A stretch of 64,000 nt of DNA from Oceanospirillum sp048264105. GTDB taxonomy: Bacteria > Pseudomonadota > Gammaproteobacteria > Pseudomonadales > Halomonadaceae. The stretch is from NCBI GenBank assembly GCA_048264105.1, contig JBLXDJ010000001.1, positions 1-64,000 on the forward strand. Direction: 5' to 3'. Below are positions 42,575 to 51,137 of this stretch, piece by piece. The position numbers were made by a program, and so were the translations under genes. Every line of letters begins with the position of its first letter. The stretch's first letter is position 1. The notes below the pieces were generated by a model that saw only the letters and a list, made by a program, of their open reading frames with translations, did no database searches and had not been told where the DNA came from.

Positions 42575-44635
42575 ATGACCGGGAGCGAACAGCGTCAGAA
42601 TAAAATGTCCCACGGGGTTACCGATGAGGGGAAATCCTGCGGTAATGGAAGCGGTGAAGGGATGAACGCCCGGCAGGCGAACACCCTGCCTTTGGTTCTG
42701 GCGGGGCCGATACTGCGGCGCTGTTCGCCCTCAAAGCTCACCTTCTGGCTGGCGACCTCTCAGCCGGTTGCCGGTCGGCTGACGTTAACCCCTTCTGGCT
42801 CAGACGCTATCGAACTTAATCCTGATCAATGGCGTGCCGGTTGTCGTCAAATTAAGGCGGCGGACAACCTATGGTTTCAGCTGGCGGAGATTAGCCTCGA
42901 CACGGCTCTGCCCAAGGATCAGTGGGTCGGTTATGAATTAAGCTTCGCGCCTTTAGCGACGCCGGATCAGGCATCAGAAGCCCTGACCGACGATGCCTTT
43001 ATCAGCTGGCGGCAGTGGGCTCCTGATCTGGCCTATCCCGGTCGGGAAACCCCGGGCTTTATCCTGAAAAGCCGTCTTAATAAGCTGCTGCACGGCTCCT
43101 GCCGGAAACCCCATCATGAAAGCGGCGACGGCCTGTGGCGGGCAGATGATGAGCTGGCAGCCAGTGAGCCGCAGGACTGGCCTGCGTTGTTGATTATGAG
43201 TGGCGATCAGATCTACGCGGATGACGTTGCTGCGCCTTTTCTGGCATCAATACACCAGTTTACCCGTCAGTTGGGTTTTGCCGACGAAGCCCTGCCCGGC
43301 GCGGATCTGACCTCATCCCACGAGCTGCATTTTAGTGAGCCGCACTACTATCATCGGGAATCGCTTCTGCCGGATACCGAAGGCGGGCAGGCGGTGACCG
43401 ATCTGGTCTTTGGCGGCGCCCGTAAGCCGGTCTTTACCTCTGATAACGCCCATAACCATCTGATTACCCTGGCAGAAGTTCTGTCGATGTATCTGCTGGT
43501 CTGGTCTCCGGCTGGCTGGGGGCATCTTGAGGTGCCGGGGGTTACGGATCTGCCGCAAACCCTGACGCCGGATCAGGCGGACAGCTACCTGAGGGAAAGT
43601 CGGGAAGTGGAGCATTTTGTCAGCGGACTGTCGAAAGTTCGCCGCCTGATGGCTCATCTTCCGGTGGCGATGATTTTTGATGATCACGATATCACCGATG
43701 ACTGGAACCTGACCGCCGCCTGGGAGCAAACCGCCTACGGTAACGATTTCTCCCGCCGTATTATCGGCAATACGCTGGTGGGTTATCTTCTTTGTCAGGG
43801 CTGGGGCAATGCCCCGGATCAGCTGCCGTATGAGCTGATGCACCTGACGGAAACCGCCCTCGTTAACCCCGGCGGTGATGAGCATAATCAGCTGATCGAT
43901 GAGCTGATCCGTTTTCCCCACTGGCATTATCAGTGGGATACCCAGCCGGTGTTGCTGGTGCTGGATACCCGAACCCATCGCTGGCGCTCAGAGCGATCGC
44001 TGGATCTGCCGTCCGGTCTGATGGACTGGGAAGCGCTGACCGACCTGCAGCAAAGTCTGATCGGTCATGATGCGGTGGTGATGGTGTCACCGGCCCCTGT
44101 GTTTGGGGTCAAACTGATCGAGGTGATCCAGCGGATCTTTACCTGGTTTGGTAAGCCGCTGATGGTGGATGCGGAAAACTGGATGGCACATAAAGGCGCT
44201 GCCTACGCTCTGATGAACCTGTTCCGTCATCCGAAGACTCCGAAGAACTTCGTGATCCTCTCCGGTGATGTGCATTACTCCTTTGTGTACGACATAGAAC
44301 TGCGCGGACGTGAGCGGGGGCCGGATATCTGGCAGATCACCAGCAGCGGCTACAAGAACGAGTTTCCCCCTAAGCTGTTGGCCGTTTTTGACCGGCTGAA
44401 TCGCTGGCTCTATTCGCCGCGATCCCCGTTAAACTGGTTTACTAAACGACGTAAAATGCGGGTTATTCCGAGAAAGCCAAAAACAGCCGATCCAGGCGAG
44501 CGTTTAGCTAACGGCGCGGGCATAGGTCTGGTTGAGCTGAACGATGAGGGCGCGCCGGTTAAGGTTGAACAGCTGTGCGCGGATGGCCGCACCATCGGCT
44601 TTAAACTGCAGCATGATGAAGCCCGCTGGGAGTAA
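42575..44635 (+). CDS. PhoD-like metallophosphatase (686 aa)
   Basis: A large protein with the PhoD-like phosphoesterase core: LIMSGDQIYADDV (about 209), MIFDDHDITDDWNL (about 369), LVLDTRTHRW, and SGDVHYSFVYDIEL near the C-terminus, which supply the metal ligands of this family. The first about 40 residues are Gly/Asn-rich without signal or Tat motif, so it is probably cytoplasmic, unlike classical secreted PhoD. The N-terminal beta-rich region (about 45-190) resembles the accessory domain of long bacterial PhoD-like proteins. The substrate is unknown. It is monocistronic. Confidence 0.85.
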   Translation: MTGSEQRQNKMSHGVTDEGKSCGNGSGEGMNARQANTLPLVLAGPILRRCSPSKLTFWLATSQPVAGRLTLTPSGSDAIELNPDQWRAGCRQIKAADNLWFQLAEISLDTALPKDQWVGYELSFAPLATPDQASEALTDDAFISWRQWAPDLAYPGRETPGFILKSRLNKLLHGSCRKPHHESGDGLWRADDELAASEPQDWPALLIMSGDQIYADDVAAPFLASIHQFTRQLGFADEALPGADLTSSHELHFSEPHYYHRESLLPDTEGGQAVTDLVFGGARKPVFTSDNAHNHLITLAEVLSMYLLVWSPAGWGHLEVPGVTDLPQTLTPDQADSYLRESREVEHFVSGLSKVRRLMAHLPVAMIFDDHDITDDWNLTAAWEQTAYGNDFSRRIIGNTLVGYLLCQGWGNAPDQLPYELMHLTETALVNPGGDEHNQLIDELIRFPHWHYQWDTQPVLLVLDTRTHRWRSERSLDLPSGLMDWEALTDLQQSLIGHDAVVMVSPAPVFGVKLIEVIQRIFTWFGKPLMVDAENWMAHKGAAYALMNLFRHPKTPKNFVILSGDVHYSFVYDIELRGRERGPDIWQITSSGYKNEFPPKLLAVFDRLNRWLYSPRSPLNWFTKRRKMRVIPRKPKTADPGERLANGAGIGLVELNDEGAPVKVEQLCADGRTIGFKLQHDEARWE

Positions 44636-44812
44636 GCAATCCAGATCATCGGCGTGTTTGGCCTCAGACGTGACCTGATTAACGGAGTCTTGACCGACCG
44701 CATTGTTTTGCAGCGCATAAAAAAAGAGGATAACCCCCCTGCTGATTCCGGCCTGATCAACCCCTTGATGGCGAGCGAATTCCGGGGAGCGGACAGCAGG
44801 TAATTCCCAACT

Positions 44813-45298
44813 ATGATGACGGCGGTTGCTATGAATCCCTCTAAAGATGCTGCAAAAACCACTCTGAGAACACTGAAAGCCTCGGAAATTGCACCGGGTA
44901 TGCGTCTGCAATATTACGAGCACGCGGCGATGGATCGGGCGCATCATAAGTTCACCGCACTGCTGGGGGCGTTGCCTCTGGTGGACGCATCGGCCTTTGC
45001 CAATCTGCTTGAACAGATCTATCAGGAAGCCAAAGAGTATTTCGAGCAGGAAGAGCGTTTTATGCAGGCGACTGAATTTGATCAGTATGCCGACCATAAA
45101 GCCCAGCATGATGCCCTGCTGGCGGTACTGAATGGCCATCGTGAGTGTCTGAAAAACGGTGAGCAACCGAATGCCATTGAGCTGCAGCTGGAGATCTGCC
45201 GTTGGCAGGATCAGCACCAACAGGATTGGGATTATCCGCTGGCGGATTTCCTCCGTTGCCGTGCCAGCTGGATGCAGGGCAAGTCCGACGCGATCTGA
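44813..45298 (+). CDS. Hemerythrin-like protein with a substituted iron ligand (161 aa)
   Basis: A four-helix bacteriohemerythrin-type protein. Expected diiron ligands are seen as His44 (DRAHHKF), Glu80 (in YFEQEERFM), His95 and His99 (HKAQH), and His135 with Asp140 (HQQDWD). In hemerythrins the residue four before the Glu is His (HFxxEE). Here it is Tyr76, confirmed from the codon TAT. The iron centre may therefore be altered in redox behaviour or oxygen binding. Hemerythrins carry or sense oxygen. The ATG at 44813 has only AGG at a long spacing; an internal Met at residue 7 is possible. Confidence 0.85.
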   Translation: MMTAVAMNPSKDAAKTTLRTLKASEIAPGMRLQYYEHAAMDRAHHKFTALLGALPLVDASAFANLLEQIYQEAKEYFEQEERFMQATEFDQYADHKAQHDALLAVLNGHRECLKNGEQPNAIELQLEICRWQDQHQQDWDYPLADFLRCRASWMQGKSDAI

Positions 45299-45325
45299 AG
45301 CCCAGCCTGATCTGAACCCCCCGAT
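45292..45325 (+). repeat. 17-bp degenerate tandem duplication at the hemerythrin gene stop
   Basis: 45292-45308 and 45309-45325 share GATCTGAA and 12 of 17 positions. The first copy contains the last Ile codon and TGA stop. It is weaker than the tusA and puuB-like cases. Confidence 0.45.
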
Positions 45326-45343
45326 TTTTTGAAGCATGAAAGA

Positions 45344-45373
45344 CCTCAGCCGGAATCAGGCTGAGGTTTTTTT
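45344..45373 (+). terminator. terminator after hemerythrin-like gene
   Basis: CCTCAGCC-GGAATCA-GGCTGAGG followed by seven T, between two convergent genes. Confidence 0.92.
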
Positions 45374-45400
45374 ACGTCTGTTGTTTGTGGATCATGGCGC

Positions 45401-46330
45401 TTAGTCGTTGTTCAGCAACCGATCCCCGAAGAGTTGTACCTGTTCCTGTAGCCAGACCCGCCCCGGCTCTTTGGCATAAAGCGGGTGATAGATCTGTGTC
45501 ATCTGCACGCTGGGCAGTCCCTCTGGTGGCTCAACCAGTACCACGGGGAATAGCTCGCTGAACAGTAAGCCCATCTGGTAGGGCAGGGTCATCACCGCCT
45601 GAGTCCGGGCCACAATTTTAGCGGCGGCCATATAGTTCACCGTACGGGCTATATGGCGGCGGCTGAGTTTACGTTCGGCCAGCCAGTGATCAATGGCGTT
45701 GGCGTTACTGCCCGCCAGATCGGAAAAAACGATATGCGGGCGCTGAATATAATCATCCAGAGCCAGCTGTTCCGGCAGGTCGGGATTGTTCTCTGCCAGC
45801 AGGCAGATCTGCTGTTCGCTGATCCAGTTTTCCACCATCAGATGACCGGGTGCAGCCTCGTTAATATCCATCCCCACCACCAGATCCACTTCGCCGGTTT
45901 CAAGATCCGAAAGAAAGGCATCTTCGTCAATCATGCGGGCTTCTACCGAAATATGTGGGGCAATATTCTGGAAGTGACTGATCATGTCGGGGAAGAATAC
46001 CGCTTCAAAATAATCGGTACAGGCGATCACAAAAGCCCGTTCGCTGTCGGCGGGATTAAAACGCTGGGGCGGGCTCAGGCTGCGCTCGATCTGGCGCAGG
46101 GCGTTGCGTACCTCCGGCAAGAGTTCCAGCGCACGGGGCGTGGGTTGCAGACCGTTCTCGGTACGTATCAGCAGGGGATCATCCAGCTGATCCCGGAGGC
46201 GGTTCAGGGCGTGGCTCATGGCGGACTGGCTGAGAAATACCTTCTCTGCGGCGCGGCTGACATGACATTCCGTAAGCAGGGCTTCCAGCAGGACCAGCAG
46301 ATTCAGATCAAACTGACGCAGTGATTTCAT
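45401..46330 (-). CDS. LysR-family transcriptional regulator (309 aa)
   Basis: N-terminal winged helix-turn-helix (about 8-65: LLVLLEALLTECHVSRAAEKVFLSQSAMSHALNRLRDQL) and a LysR substrate-binding domain (about 95-300). The hydrophobic ligand pocket strands (ERAFVIACTDYFEAVFFPDMI) are typical of regulators of catabolic genes. It is divergent from the ureohydrolase gene across a 217-base region holding a GCATA-N13-TATGC inverted repeat, the usual arrangement for a LysR protein controlling its neighbour. The inducer is probably a guanidino compound or polyamine (inference). Confidence 0.9.
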   Translation of the reverse strand: MKSLRQFDLNLLVLLEALLTECHVSRAAEKVFLSQSAMSHALNRLRDQLDDPLLIRTENGLQPTPRALELLPEVRNALRQIERSLSPPQRFNPADSERAFVIACTDYFEAVFFPDMISHFQNIAPHISVEARMIDEDAFLSDLETGEVDLVVGMDINEAAPGHLMVENWISEQQICLLAENNPDLPEQLALDDYIQRPHIVFSDLAGSNANAIDHWLAERKLSRRHIARTVNYMAAAKIVARTQAVMTLPYQMGLLFSELFPVVLVEPPEGLPSVQMTQIYHPLYAKEPGRVWLQEQVQLFGDRLLNND

Positions 46331-46377
46331 TAAAAACGGCCCTCAACGCCTCGCGGTAACTGAATTATTAATGCTGT

Positions 46378-46400
46378 GCATACCGATATTATAACTATGC
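46378..46400. promoter_or_regulatory. candidate LysR operator
   Basis: An inverted repeat GCATA-N13-TATGC in the divergent region between the LysR gene and the ureohydrolase gene, about 150 bases before the ureohydrolase start. Its spacing is in the range of LysR-type recognition sites. Confidence 0.45.
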
Positions 46401-46547
46401 GTTTCACTAATGTTTTCTGCAAGCCTAACCTTTAATAAAGCCCGTTCAGCAGAACACTTATCAGGGCAAACAAACAATCCGGCTGCATAACGACAGCCGT
46501 TGATGACACCGAATAAAACCAAGAAAACAGTTTCAGGAGTATTAACC

Positions 46548-47504
46548 ATGTCAGCCACTGCACCTCTACATACCGGAAGCGTTGCCAATGCCGATCTGCC
46601 GCTGTACGGCGAATTGGGCATGACCTTTATGCAGTTTCCACTGGTGCGTGATATTCAGGCATCTCTGGCAGATGTTGTTGTCAGCGGCGTTCCCTTTGAT
46701 ATGGCCACATCCGGTCGTCCGGGTTCCCGTCTGGGGCCTCAGGCGATTCGTCAGGCATCCGCCAATCTGATCTGGGAAGGTGCGCGCTGGCCATGGCAGT
46801 TTGCTCTGGATGATCACCTGTCTGTGACGGACAGCGGTAATGTACGCTTCAAACATGGTGAACCGCAAACCATGGTGGATGGTCTGGAAGCGCATATCAG
46901 CGCCATCCTGAATGCCGGTAAAACCGCGCTGACTTTTGGCGGCGATCACTTTATCTCGCTGCCGGTTCTACGGGCGTATGCGAAAAAATATGGTCCGATG
47001 GCGCTGGTACATGTGGATGCTCACACCGATACCTATTCCGGTGGCAGCAAATACGACCACGGCACCATCTTCCACCATGCGGTTGAAGAGGGGCTGATCG
47101 ATACCGAACACTCCATTCAGATCGGTATCCGTACCGCATACACCAGTAAAGATCACCCGTTTGAGGTGCTGGATGCGGCCTGGGTTGGCGACAACGGCCC
47201 GCACGCGGTACTGGAAAAGATCCGTCAGCGGGTAGGTGATAAACCGACGTATCTGAGCTTTGATATTGACGGTATCGATCCTGCGTTCGCACCGGGCACA
47301 GGAACTCCGGTTGCTGCCGGTATCAGCATCGACTGCGCGCTGAAGATTGTGCGTGGCCTGCAGGGCATCGACCTGATCGGTATGGATATGGTGGAAGTTG
47401 CACCGGCCTACGATCATGCTGAGATTACCGCTCTGGCTGCCGCAACGCTGTCACTGGAATACCTCTACGTGCTGGCGGCAAACAAGCAGGCGAAAGCCGG
47501 CTAA
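46548..47504 (+). CDS. Agmatinase/ureohydrolase family enzyme (SpeB-like)
   Basis: A 318-residue manganese ureohydrolase. Metal motifs are GGDHFISLP, VHVDAHTDTYSG and SFDIDGIDPAFAPGTGTP, with MDMVEVAPAYDHAEITALAAA near the C-terminus. The N-terminal VSGVPFDMATSGRPGSRLGPQAIRQ is typical of the agmatinase/guanidinobutyrase branch. The enzyme releases urea from agmatine or a related guanidino acid; family plus PuuBC-like context cannot separate these. The start at 46548 has CAGGAG nine bases upstream. The frame stays open to 46500 without a better site. Confidence 0.9.
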   Translation: MSATAPLHTGSVANADLPLYGELGMTFMQFPLVRDIQASLADVVVSGVPFDMATSGRPGSRLGPQAIRQASANLIWEGARWPWQFALDDHLSVTDSGNVRFKHGEPQTMVDGLEAHISAILNAGKTALTFGGDHFISLPVLRAYAKKYGPMALVHVDAHTDTYSGGSKYDHGTIFHHAVEEGLIDTEHSIQIGIRTAYTSKDHPFEVLDAAWVGDNGPHAVLEKIRQRVGDKPTYLSFDIDGIDPAFAPGTGTPVAAGISIDCALKIVRGLQGIDLIGMDMVEVAPAYDHAEITALAAATLSLEYLYVLAANKQAKAG

Positions 47505-47535
47505 GCGCGCAAAACAGAGCAATCCAGATGTGATG

Positions 47536-47564
47536 AAAGGGTCGGCTTATGCTGGCCCTTTTTG
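47536..47564 (+). terminator. terminator after ureohydrolase gene
   Basis: AAAGGGTCGGC-TTAT-GCTGGCCCTTTTTG forms a stem with two G-T pairs followed by a T run, 30 bases after the stop. Confidence 0.7.
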
Positions 47565-47707
47565 CTTATTTGTATTTTAAAACAACAGGTTAGTGTGGTT
47601 TTTGGCAGGGCTTTCAGAAGCCGTTGGTTAAAAAGTCCGGCTCTATATCCTGAGGGGTATAGCCCCACCGGCGGAGTCCTTTCTACACTGGCTGTAACTT
47701 AAGCGAT

Positions 47708-47724
47708 CAGATCAACCTGATCTG
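47708..47724. promoter_or_regulatory. palindrome upstream of aldehyde dehydrogenase gene
   Basis: CAGATCA-ACC-TGATCTG, a perfect 7-3-7 inverted repeat 25 bases before the start codon, overlapping the region where RNA polymerase or a repressor would sit. It could be an operator. Its regulator is unknown. Confidence 0.4.
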
Positions 47725-47748
47725 CACCGAATTCAGCTGAGGTAGACA

Positions 47749-49254
47749 ATGACAGTTAAATCCCCTGCGACCCGTGACGAGTGGTTCGAACTCAGTAAAA
47801 CGCTGACCTTACATGGTCAGTCCTATATCAACGGCCAGTTCTGTGATGCCGAAAGCGGCGAGACCTTTGCCAGTATCAACCCGGCGACGGAAGAGCATCT
47901 GACCGATGTGGCCAGCTGTGATCAGACTGATGTTGATAAAGCCGTTGCCAATGGTCTGGCGGCTTATCGCAGCGGTGAGTGGGCGGAAGCCTCTCCTAAA
48001 CACCGTAAGAAGGTGCTGCTGAAACTGGCGGCACTGGTTGAGCAGCACAAAGATGAATTTGCGGTTCTGGATACGCTGGATATGGGTAAGTCTATCTCCG
48101 AAATGACTGCGATTGACGTACCGGATGCTATCGACTGTATTCAGTGGACGGCGGAATCTATCGACAAGGTTTATGGCGAGATCGCCCCGACGGCACCGGG
48201 TTCTCTGGCGCTGATCAGTCGTGAGCCGGTGGGTGTTGTTGCCTGTATCACCCCTTGGAACTACCCGCTGATGATGGTGAGCTGGAAGATTGCTCCGGCA
48301 CTGGCCGCGGGTAACAGTGTGGTACTGAAGCCTTCGGAAAAAACCAGCCTGAGTGCTCTGCGTCTGGCACAGCTGGCCACCGAAGCCGGTATCCCGAATG
48401 GTGTTTTCAACGTCGTGACCGGTTATGGCCACACAGCCGGTAAAGCGCTGGCGCTGCATAACGATGTTCACGTACTGGCCTTCACCGGTTCTACCCGTGT
48501 GGCGGGTATGCTGCTGGGTTACGCCGGTGAATCCAACATGAAACGTGTTTGGCTGGAAGCGGGCGGCAAGTCTCCGAACCTGATCTTTGATGATTGCGAC
48601 AACATCAAAAAAGCAGCCGGTGGCGCAGCCGCAGCGATCTTCTCCAATCAGGGTGAAGTGTGTATCGCCTGCTCCCGTATCTATGTGCAGAAGAGTATTA
48701 AAGAAGAGTTTGTTGCGGCACTGGTTGAAGCCGCATCCCGTTATCAGCCGGGCGACCCGCTGGACCCGAACACCAACATGGGCCCATTGGTAGACAAGAT
48801 GCAGCTGGATACCGTCAGCCGTTATATCCGTTCTGCACAGGACGAGGGTGGCGAAGTGATTCTGGGTGGCGAACCTGAGTATCAGGAAGGTGCAGGCTTC
48901 TACGCTAAGCCGACCATCGTGACCGAAGCCCACAACGGCATGACCTTCGTAAAAGAAGAGATCTTCGGCCCGGTACTGGCGGTTTGTGAGTTTGAAACCG
49001 AAGAGGAAGCGATCGCACTGGCGAACGACTCTCAGTATGGTCTGGGTGCTGCGATCTGGACCTCTAACCTGTCCCGTGCACACCGCGTCAGCCGTAAGAT
49101 TCACAGCGGCATGGTTTGGGTGAACACCTGGGGTGAAGGCGATACCACAGTTCCGTTTGGTGGCGTAAAAGCCTCCGGTAATGGTCGTGATAAATCCCTG
49201 CACGCGCTGGATAAATACTCCGAGATCAAAAACGTCTGGATCAACATCGACTGA
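47749..49254 (+). CDS. NAD(P)+-dependent aldehyde dehydrogenase, PuuC-like (501 aa)
   Basis: A full-length ALDH: TPWNYPLMMVSWKIAPALAAGNSVVLKPSEKT, cofactor loop AFTGSTRVAG, catalytic Glu in VWLEAGGKSPN and catalytic Cys in NQGEVCIACSR, and EIFGPVLAV. Overall it most resembles PuuC, which oxidises gamma-glutamyl-gamma-aminobutyraldehyde, and related 4-guanidinobutyraldehyde or betaine aldehyde dehydrogenases. GAGG lies eight bases before the ATG. Strong codon bias suggests high expression. It sits between the ureohydrolase and, 7 kb on, a PuuB-like oxidase, so it probably removes aldehydes made by that oxidase. Confidence 0.92.
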   Translation: MTVKSPATRDEWFELSKTLTLHGQSYINGQFCDAESGETFASINPATEEHLTDVASCDQTDVDKAVANGLAAYRSGEWAEASPKHRKKVLLKLAALVEQHKDEFAVLDTLDMGKSISEMTAIDVPDAIDCIQWTAESIDKVYGEIAPTAPGSLALISREPVGVVACITPWNYPLMMVSWKIAPALAAGNSVVLKPSEKTSLSALRLAQLATEAGIPNGVFNVVTGYGHTAGKALALHNDVHVLAFTGSTRVAGMLLGYAGESNMKRVWLEAGGKSPNLIFDDCDNIKKAAGGAAAAIFSNQGEVCIACSRIYVQKSIKEEFVAALVEAASRYQPGDPLDPNTNMGPLVDKMQLDTVSRYIRSAQDEGGEVILGGEPEYQEGAGFYAKPTIVTEAHNGMTFVKEEIFGPVLAVCEFETEEEAIALANDSQYGLGAAIWTSNLSRAHRVSRKIHSGMVWVNTWGEGDTTVPFGGVKASGNGRDKSLHALDKYSEIKNVWINID

Positions 49255-49400
49255 TGTTGGTTCAGGTTCGCGATTTATATTGAACCGAGCCTGGTCGTGG
49301 TCAGATCTGAACCGGTCTGATCACATACCGGCAGAGGCATCCCTGTTTTGCCTCTGCCACAGCCAGAGTGGCCTCACTCCCGTGGGTTCACTCTGGTCTT

Positions 49401-49431
49401 AGCACCCTTGCATCTTTGGGTGCTTTTTTTG
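49401..49431 (+). terminator. terminator after aldehyde dehydrogenase gene
   Basis: AGCACCC-TTGCATCTTT-GGGTGCT followed by seven further T, after a 150-base stretch containing two other short hairpins (CAGAGGCA/TGCCTCTG type). Confidence 0.88.
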
Positions 49432-49541
49432 TTTAAGACCCTTCCGTTTATTTAGATGCTCTGACTCACTTCTTCAGCTTTGCTGTTTCCTGTTCGACTA
49501 TGCTGTAATACAAGGTATTCGCCCAGTTTGAGGATAGGATT

Positions 49542-49814
49542 ATGGCTGTCACTACCGTTCGTCTCCAGCCAGATATTGAACAACATCTTGAAGCGATTGC
49601 CAGCAGGCTGCAGCGCAGTAAAGGCTGGGTGATCAATCAGGCTCTGGAAGAATACATCGCAAAGCAGAAACTGGAACAGGAGCGGTGGCAGCAAACTCTT
49701 GATGCGATGGAGTCTGCTGCACAGGGCAGGGTGGCTGAGGCTTCTGACGTTCATGATTGGCTCAGTAGCTGGGGGACTGAAAACGAGAAAGATGCTCCGG
49801 CGCCCAAAAAATGA
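49542..49814 (+). CDS. Ribbon-helix-helix antitoxin (ParD/CopG-like, 90 aa)
   Basis: The N-terminal TTVRLQPDIEQHLEAIASRLQRSKGWVINQALEEYIAKQ is a ribbon-helix-helix DNA-binding fold. The charged C-terminal half (EQERWQQTLDAMES...VHDWLSSWG) would wrap the toxin. Its stop overlaps the start of a ParE/RelE-type toxin gene by four bases, the classic order with antitoxin first. The pair probably represses its own promoter upstream of 49542. Confidence 0.92.
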   Translation: MAVTTVRLQPDIEQHLEAIASRLQRSKGWVINQALEEYIAKQKLEQERWQQTLDAMESAAQGRVAEASDVHDWLSSWGTENEKDAPAPKK

Positions 49815-50092
49815 AGTTGGTTTACACGGATGTAGCCATCGAAGATCTTAAACGCCTCAGGGCGTTTATTGCGGTTCACAACCCGTCTGCCGCAAACAGA
49901 ATTGCTACCGAGCTGGTCAGCAAGATCAAACTCCTTCCTGACTTCCCCCAACTGGGGACCCCTGTTTTAAACGCCCCTGATCCTGACTCCGTTCGGGATA
50001 TGGTTTTTGGTAAATATGTTGTTCGCTACTCGGTTCATGCCAGTACGCTGATTATTCTCAGGGTATGGCATAGTCTTGAGGGGGAGCGATAG
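49811..50092 (+). CDS. ParE/RelE-superfamily toxin (93 aa)
   Basis: A toxin of the ParE/RelE fold: VYTDVAIEDLKRLRAFIAVHNPSAANRIATELVSKIKLLPDFPQLGTPV, then MVFGKYVVRYSVHASTLIILRVWHSLEGER. The final Arg-containing strand and the ParE-like N-terminal helical hairpin favour a gyrase poison over an mRNA interferase, but this cannot be settled by eye. It is translationally coupled to the antitoxin (ATGA overlap). Confidence 0.9.
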   Translation: MKLVYTDVAIEDLKRLRAFIAVHNPSAANRIATELVSKIKLLPDFPQLGTPVLNAPDPDSVRDMVFGKYVVRYSVHASTLIILRVWHSLEGER

Positions 50093-50331
50093 TGTCCGTA
50101 CCCCAAAGCATCGTTTACCCATCTGGTAAAACTGGATAAGCTGCCAAATCAATGAATTATGGAAAGCAGGTATGGAATAGCAATGCCTGCTTATTTGGAA
50201 TAACGCATATGCGCGTTTAGCAGGGAAGCGGTCAGATCAGAAAATGGATGTTTCCTTTCTTATCAAAACCTTTCCTCATTTCTTGTCGGTATATTGAAAT
50301 CGTCACAGCGCGCATGCCTATGATTAAAATG

Positions 50332-51062
50332 TTAGCTGACAAGGATATATATGGAACATTTACTTAAAGATGAGTTAATGACTTTGTTTGCCAAATATGA
50401 CAAGCAAAAATCTGATGAAATGAATGATGACTATGATTTCAATGAATATGAGTCATTTTTAGAATACGAGTTGCTAGGTGTTTCAAAGTTTATAAAGTCC
50501 ATTGCTTATAAAATAGAAAATGTAGAACTTCTTGGAGTTGCCACCAAAATCGAGCTTGAAGTTTTGCATGAAATAGAAAAAGAAAATCAAGCACACGATG
50601 AATATTATCAGTTTGAGTCTGAAGCGCATAACTATTCTATGCAAGCTAGGAGGTTCTGTATTCAACTGTTTTACGAAGAGTGTCGTTATCATGCCGACAT
50701 GACCAAGTATAAAAATTTAGTTGAAGATAATAATTACTCTCTTGAAAAAGCAGGCTTATTAGACAAGTTAAAGCGGTACGTAGATGAGAAAATAGTTCTG
50801 GATAAAATCTATAACGAGGTCAAAAGTTCATTAATGTATAGCACGGAACATGGTCTTCCGGAGAAATCAGTCGTTGATGAAATGTTTAAGGCAGAGTTAC
50901 AAGATATTTATAGAAAAGCTGAAAATCACATTAATAAACAGCTTAAAAAAGCGCAGCAGTTTGAGTAATTCAGCTAACAAAGCATTTAAGAGTGATTCCT
51001 CACGCTTGGCATTTTCGCTTCGCTCAAGTATAGCCAAGCGTGCGTCACACCTTAATACGGCG
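50332..51062 (+). mobile_element. Solitary integron gene cassette (ORF plus attC)
   Basis: The 731-base segment begins after G50331 with TTAGCT. Its 3' end carries a 91-base attC-like site whose inverse core AGCTAAC (50972-50978) is the exact reverse complement of the cassette's first bases (GTTAGCT, 50331-50337). It ends at the core GTTAAAA (51062-51068). This match between cassette start and its own inverse core is what circularised cassettes must show. The cassette holds one AT-rich ORF starting 20 bases after the left boundary. No integrase gene or second attC is in the window, so it looks like a single insertion at a secondary GTT site. Confidence 0.75.
50351..50968 (+). CDS. Hypothetical cassette-encoded protein (205 aa)
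   Basis: A strongly charged, helical, soluble protein with no recognisable motif or signal. It is rich in Lys, Glu, Tyr and Asn, with a clearly lower G+C content than its neighbours, including codons such as AAA, ATA and TTA that the core genes avoid. Coiled-coil propensity is seen near the C-terminus (KAELQDIYRKAENHINKQLKKAQ). It starts 20 bases after the cassette boundary with AAGGA before the ATG and stops four bases before the attC inverse core, filling the cassette as cassette genes usually do. Function is unknown; a defence or stress role is common for such genes but not shown here. Confidence 0.8.
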   Translation: MEHLLKDELMTLFAKYDKQKSDEMNDDYDFNEYESFLEYELLGVSKFIKSIAYKIENVELLGVATKIELEVLHEIEKENQAHDEYYQFESEAHNYSMQARRFCIQLFYEECRYHADMTKYKNLVEDNNYSLEKAGLLDKLKRYVDEKIVLDKIYNEVKSSLMYSTEHGLPEKSVVDEMFKAELQDIYRKAENHINKQLKKAQQFE

Positions 51063-51068
51063 TTAAAA
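50972..51068 (+). repeat. attC recombination site
   Basis: Inverse core AGCTAAC and core GTTAAAA flank an imperfect inverted repeat. CACGCTTGGC (51001-51010) pairs perfectly with GCCAAGCGTG (51033-51042). The outer arms TAAC...ATTTAAGAGTGA and the complement of TCACACCTTAATACGGCGTTA pair with unpaired bases, as in VCR-type attC sites. The overall pattern TAACAAAGC...GGCGTTA resembles Vibrio and other marine integron sites. Confidence 0.78.
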
Positions 51069-51137
51069 CGTCCGTCTTGACGTACGTACCTGAAGGCGTA
51101 CACTTCATGGGAACGCTAAATACTAATGAGGTGCGTC

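Noticed and set aside
47809..49203. 464-codon antisense frame opposite the aldehyde dehydrogenase
   Set aside because: Long antisense frames arise here from strong codon bias on the coding strand. The translation is low in hydrophobic order and shows no domain. The same applies opposite the nhaC-family gene (58261-59430).
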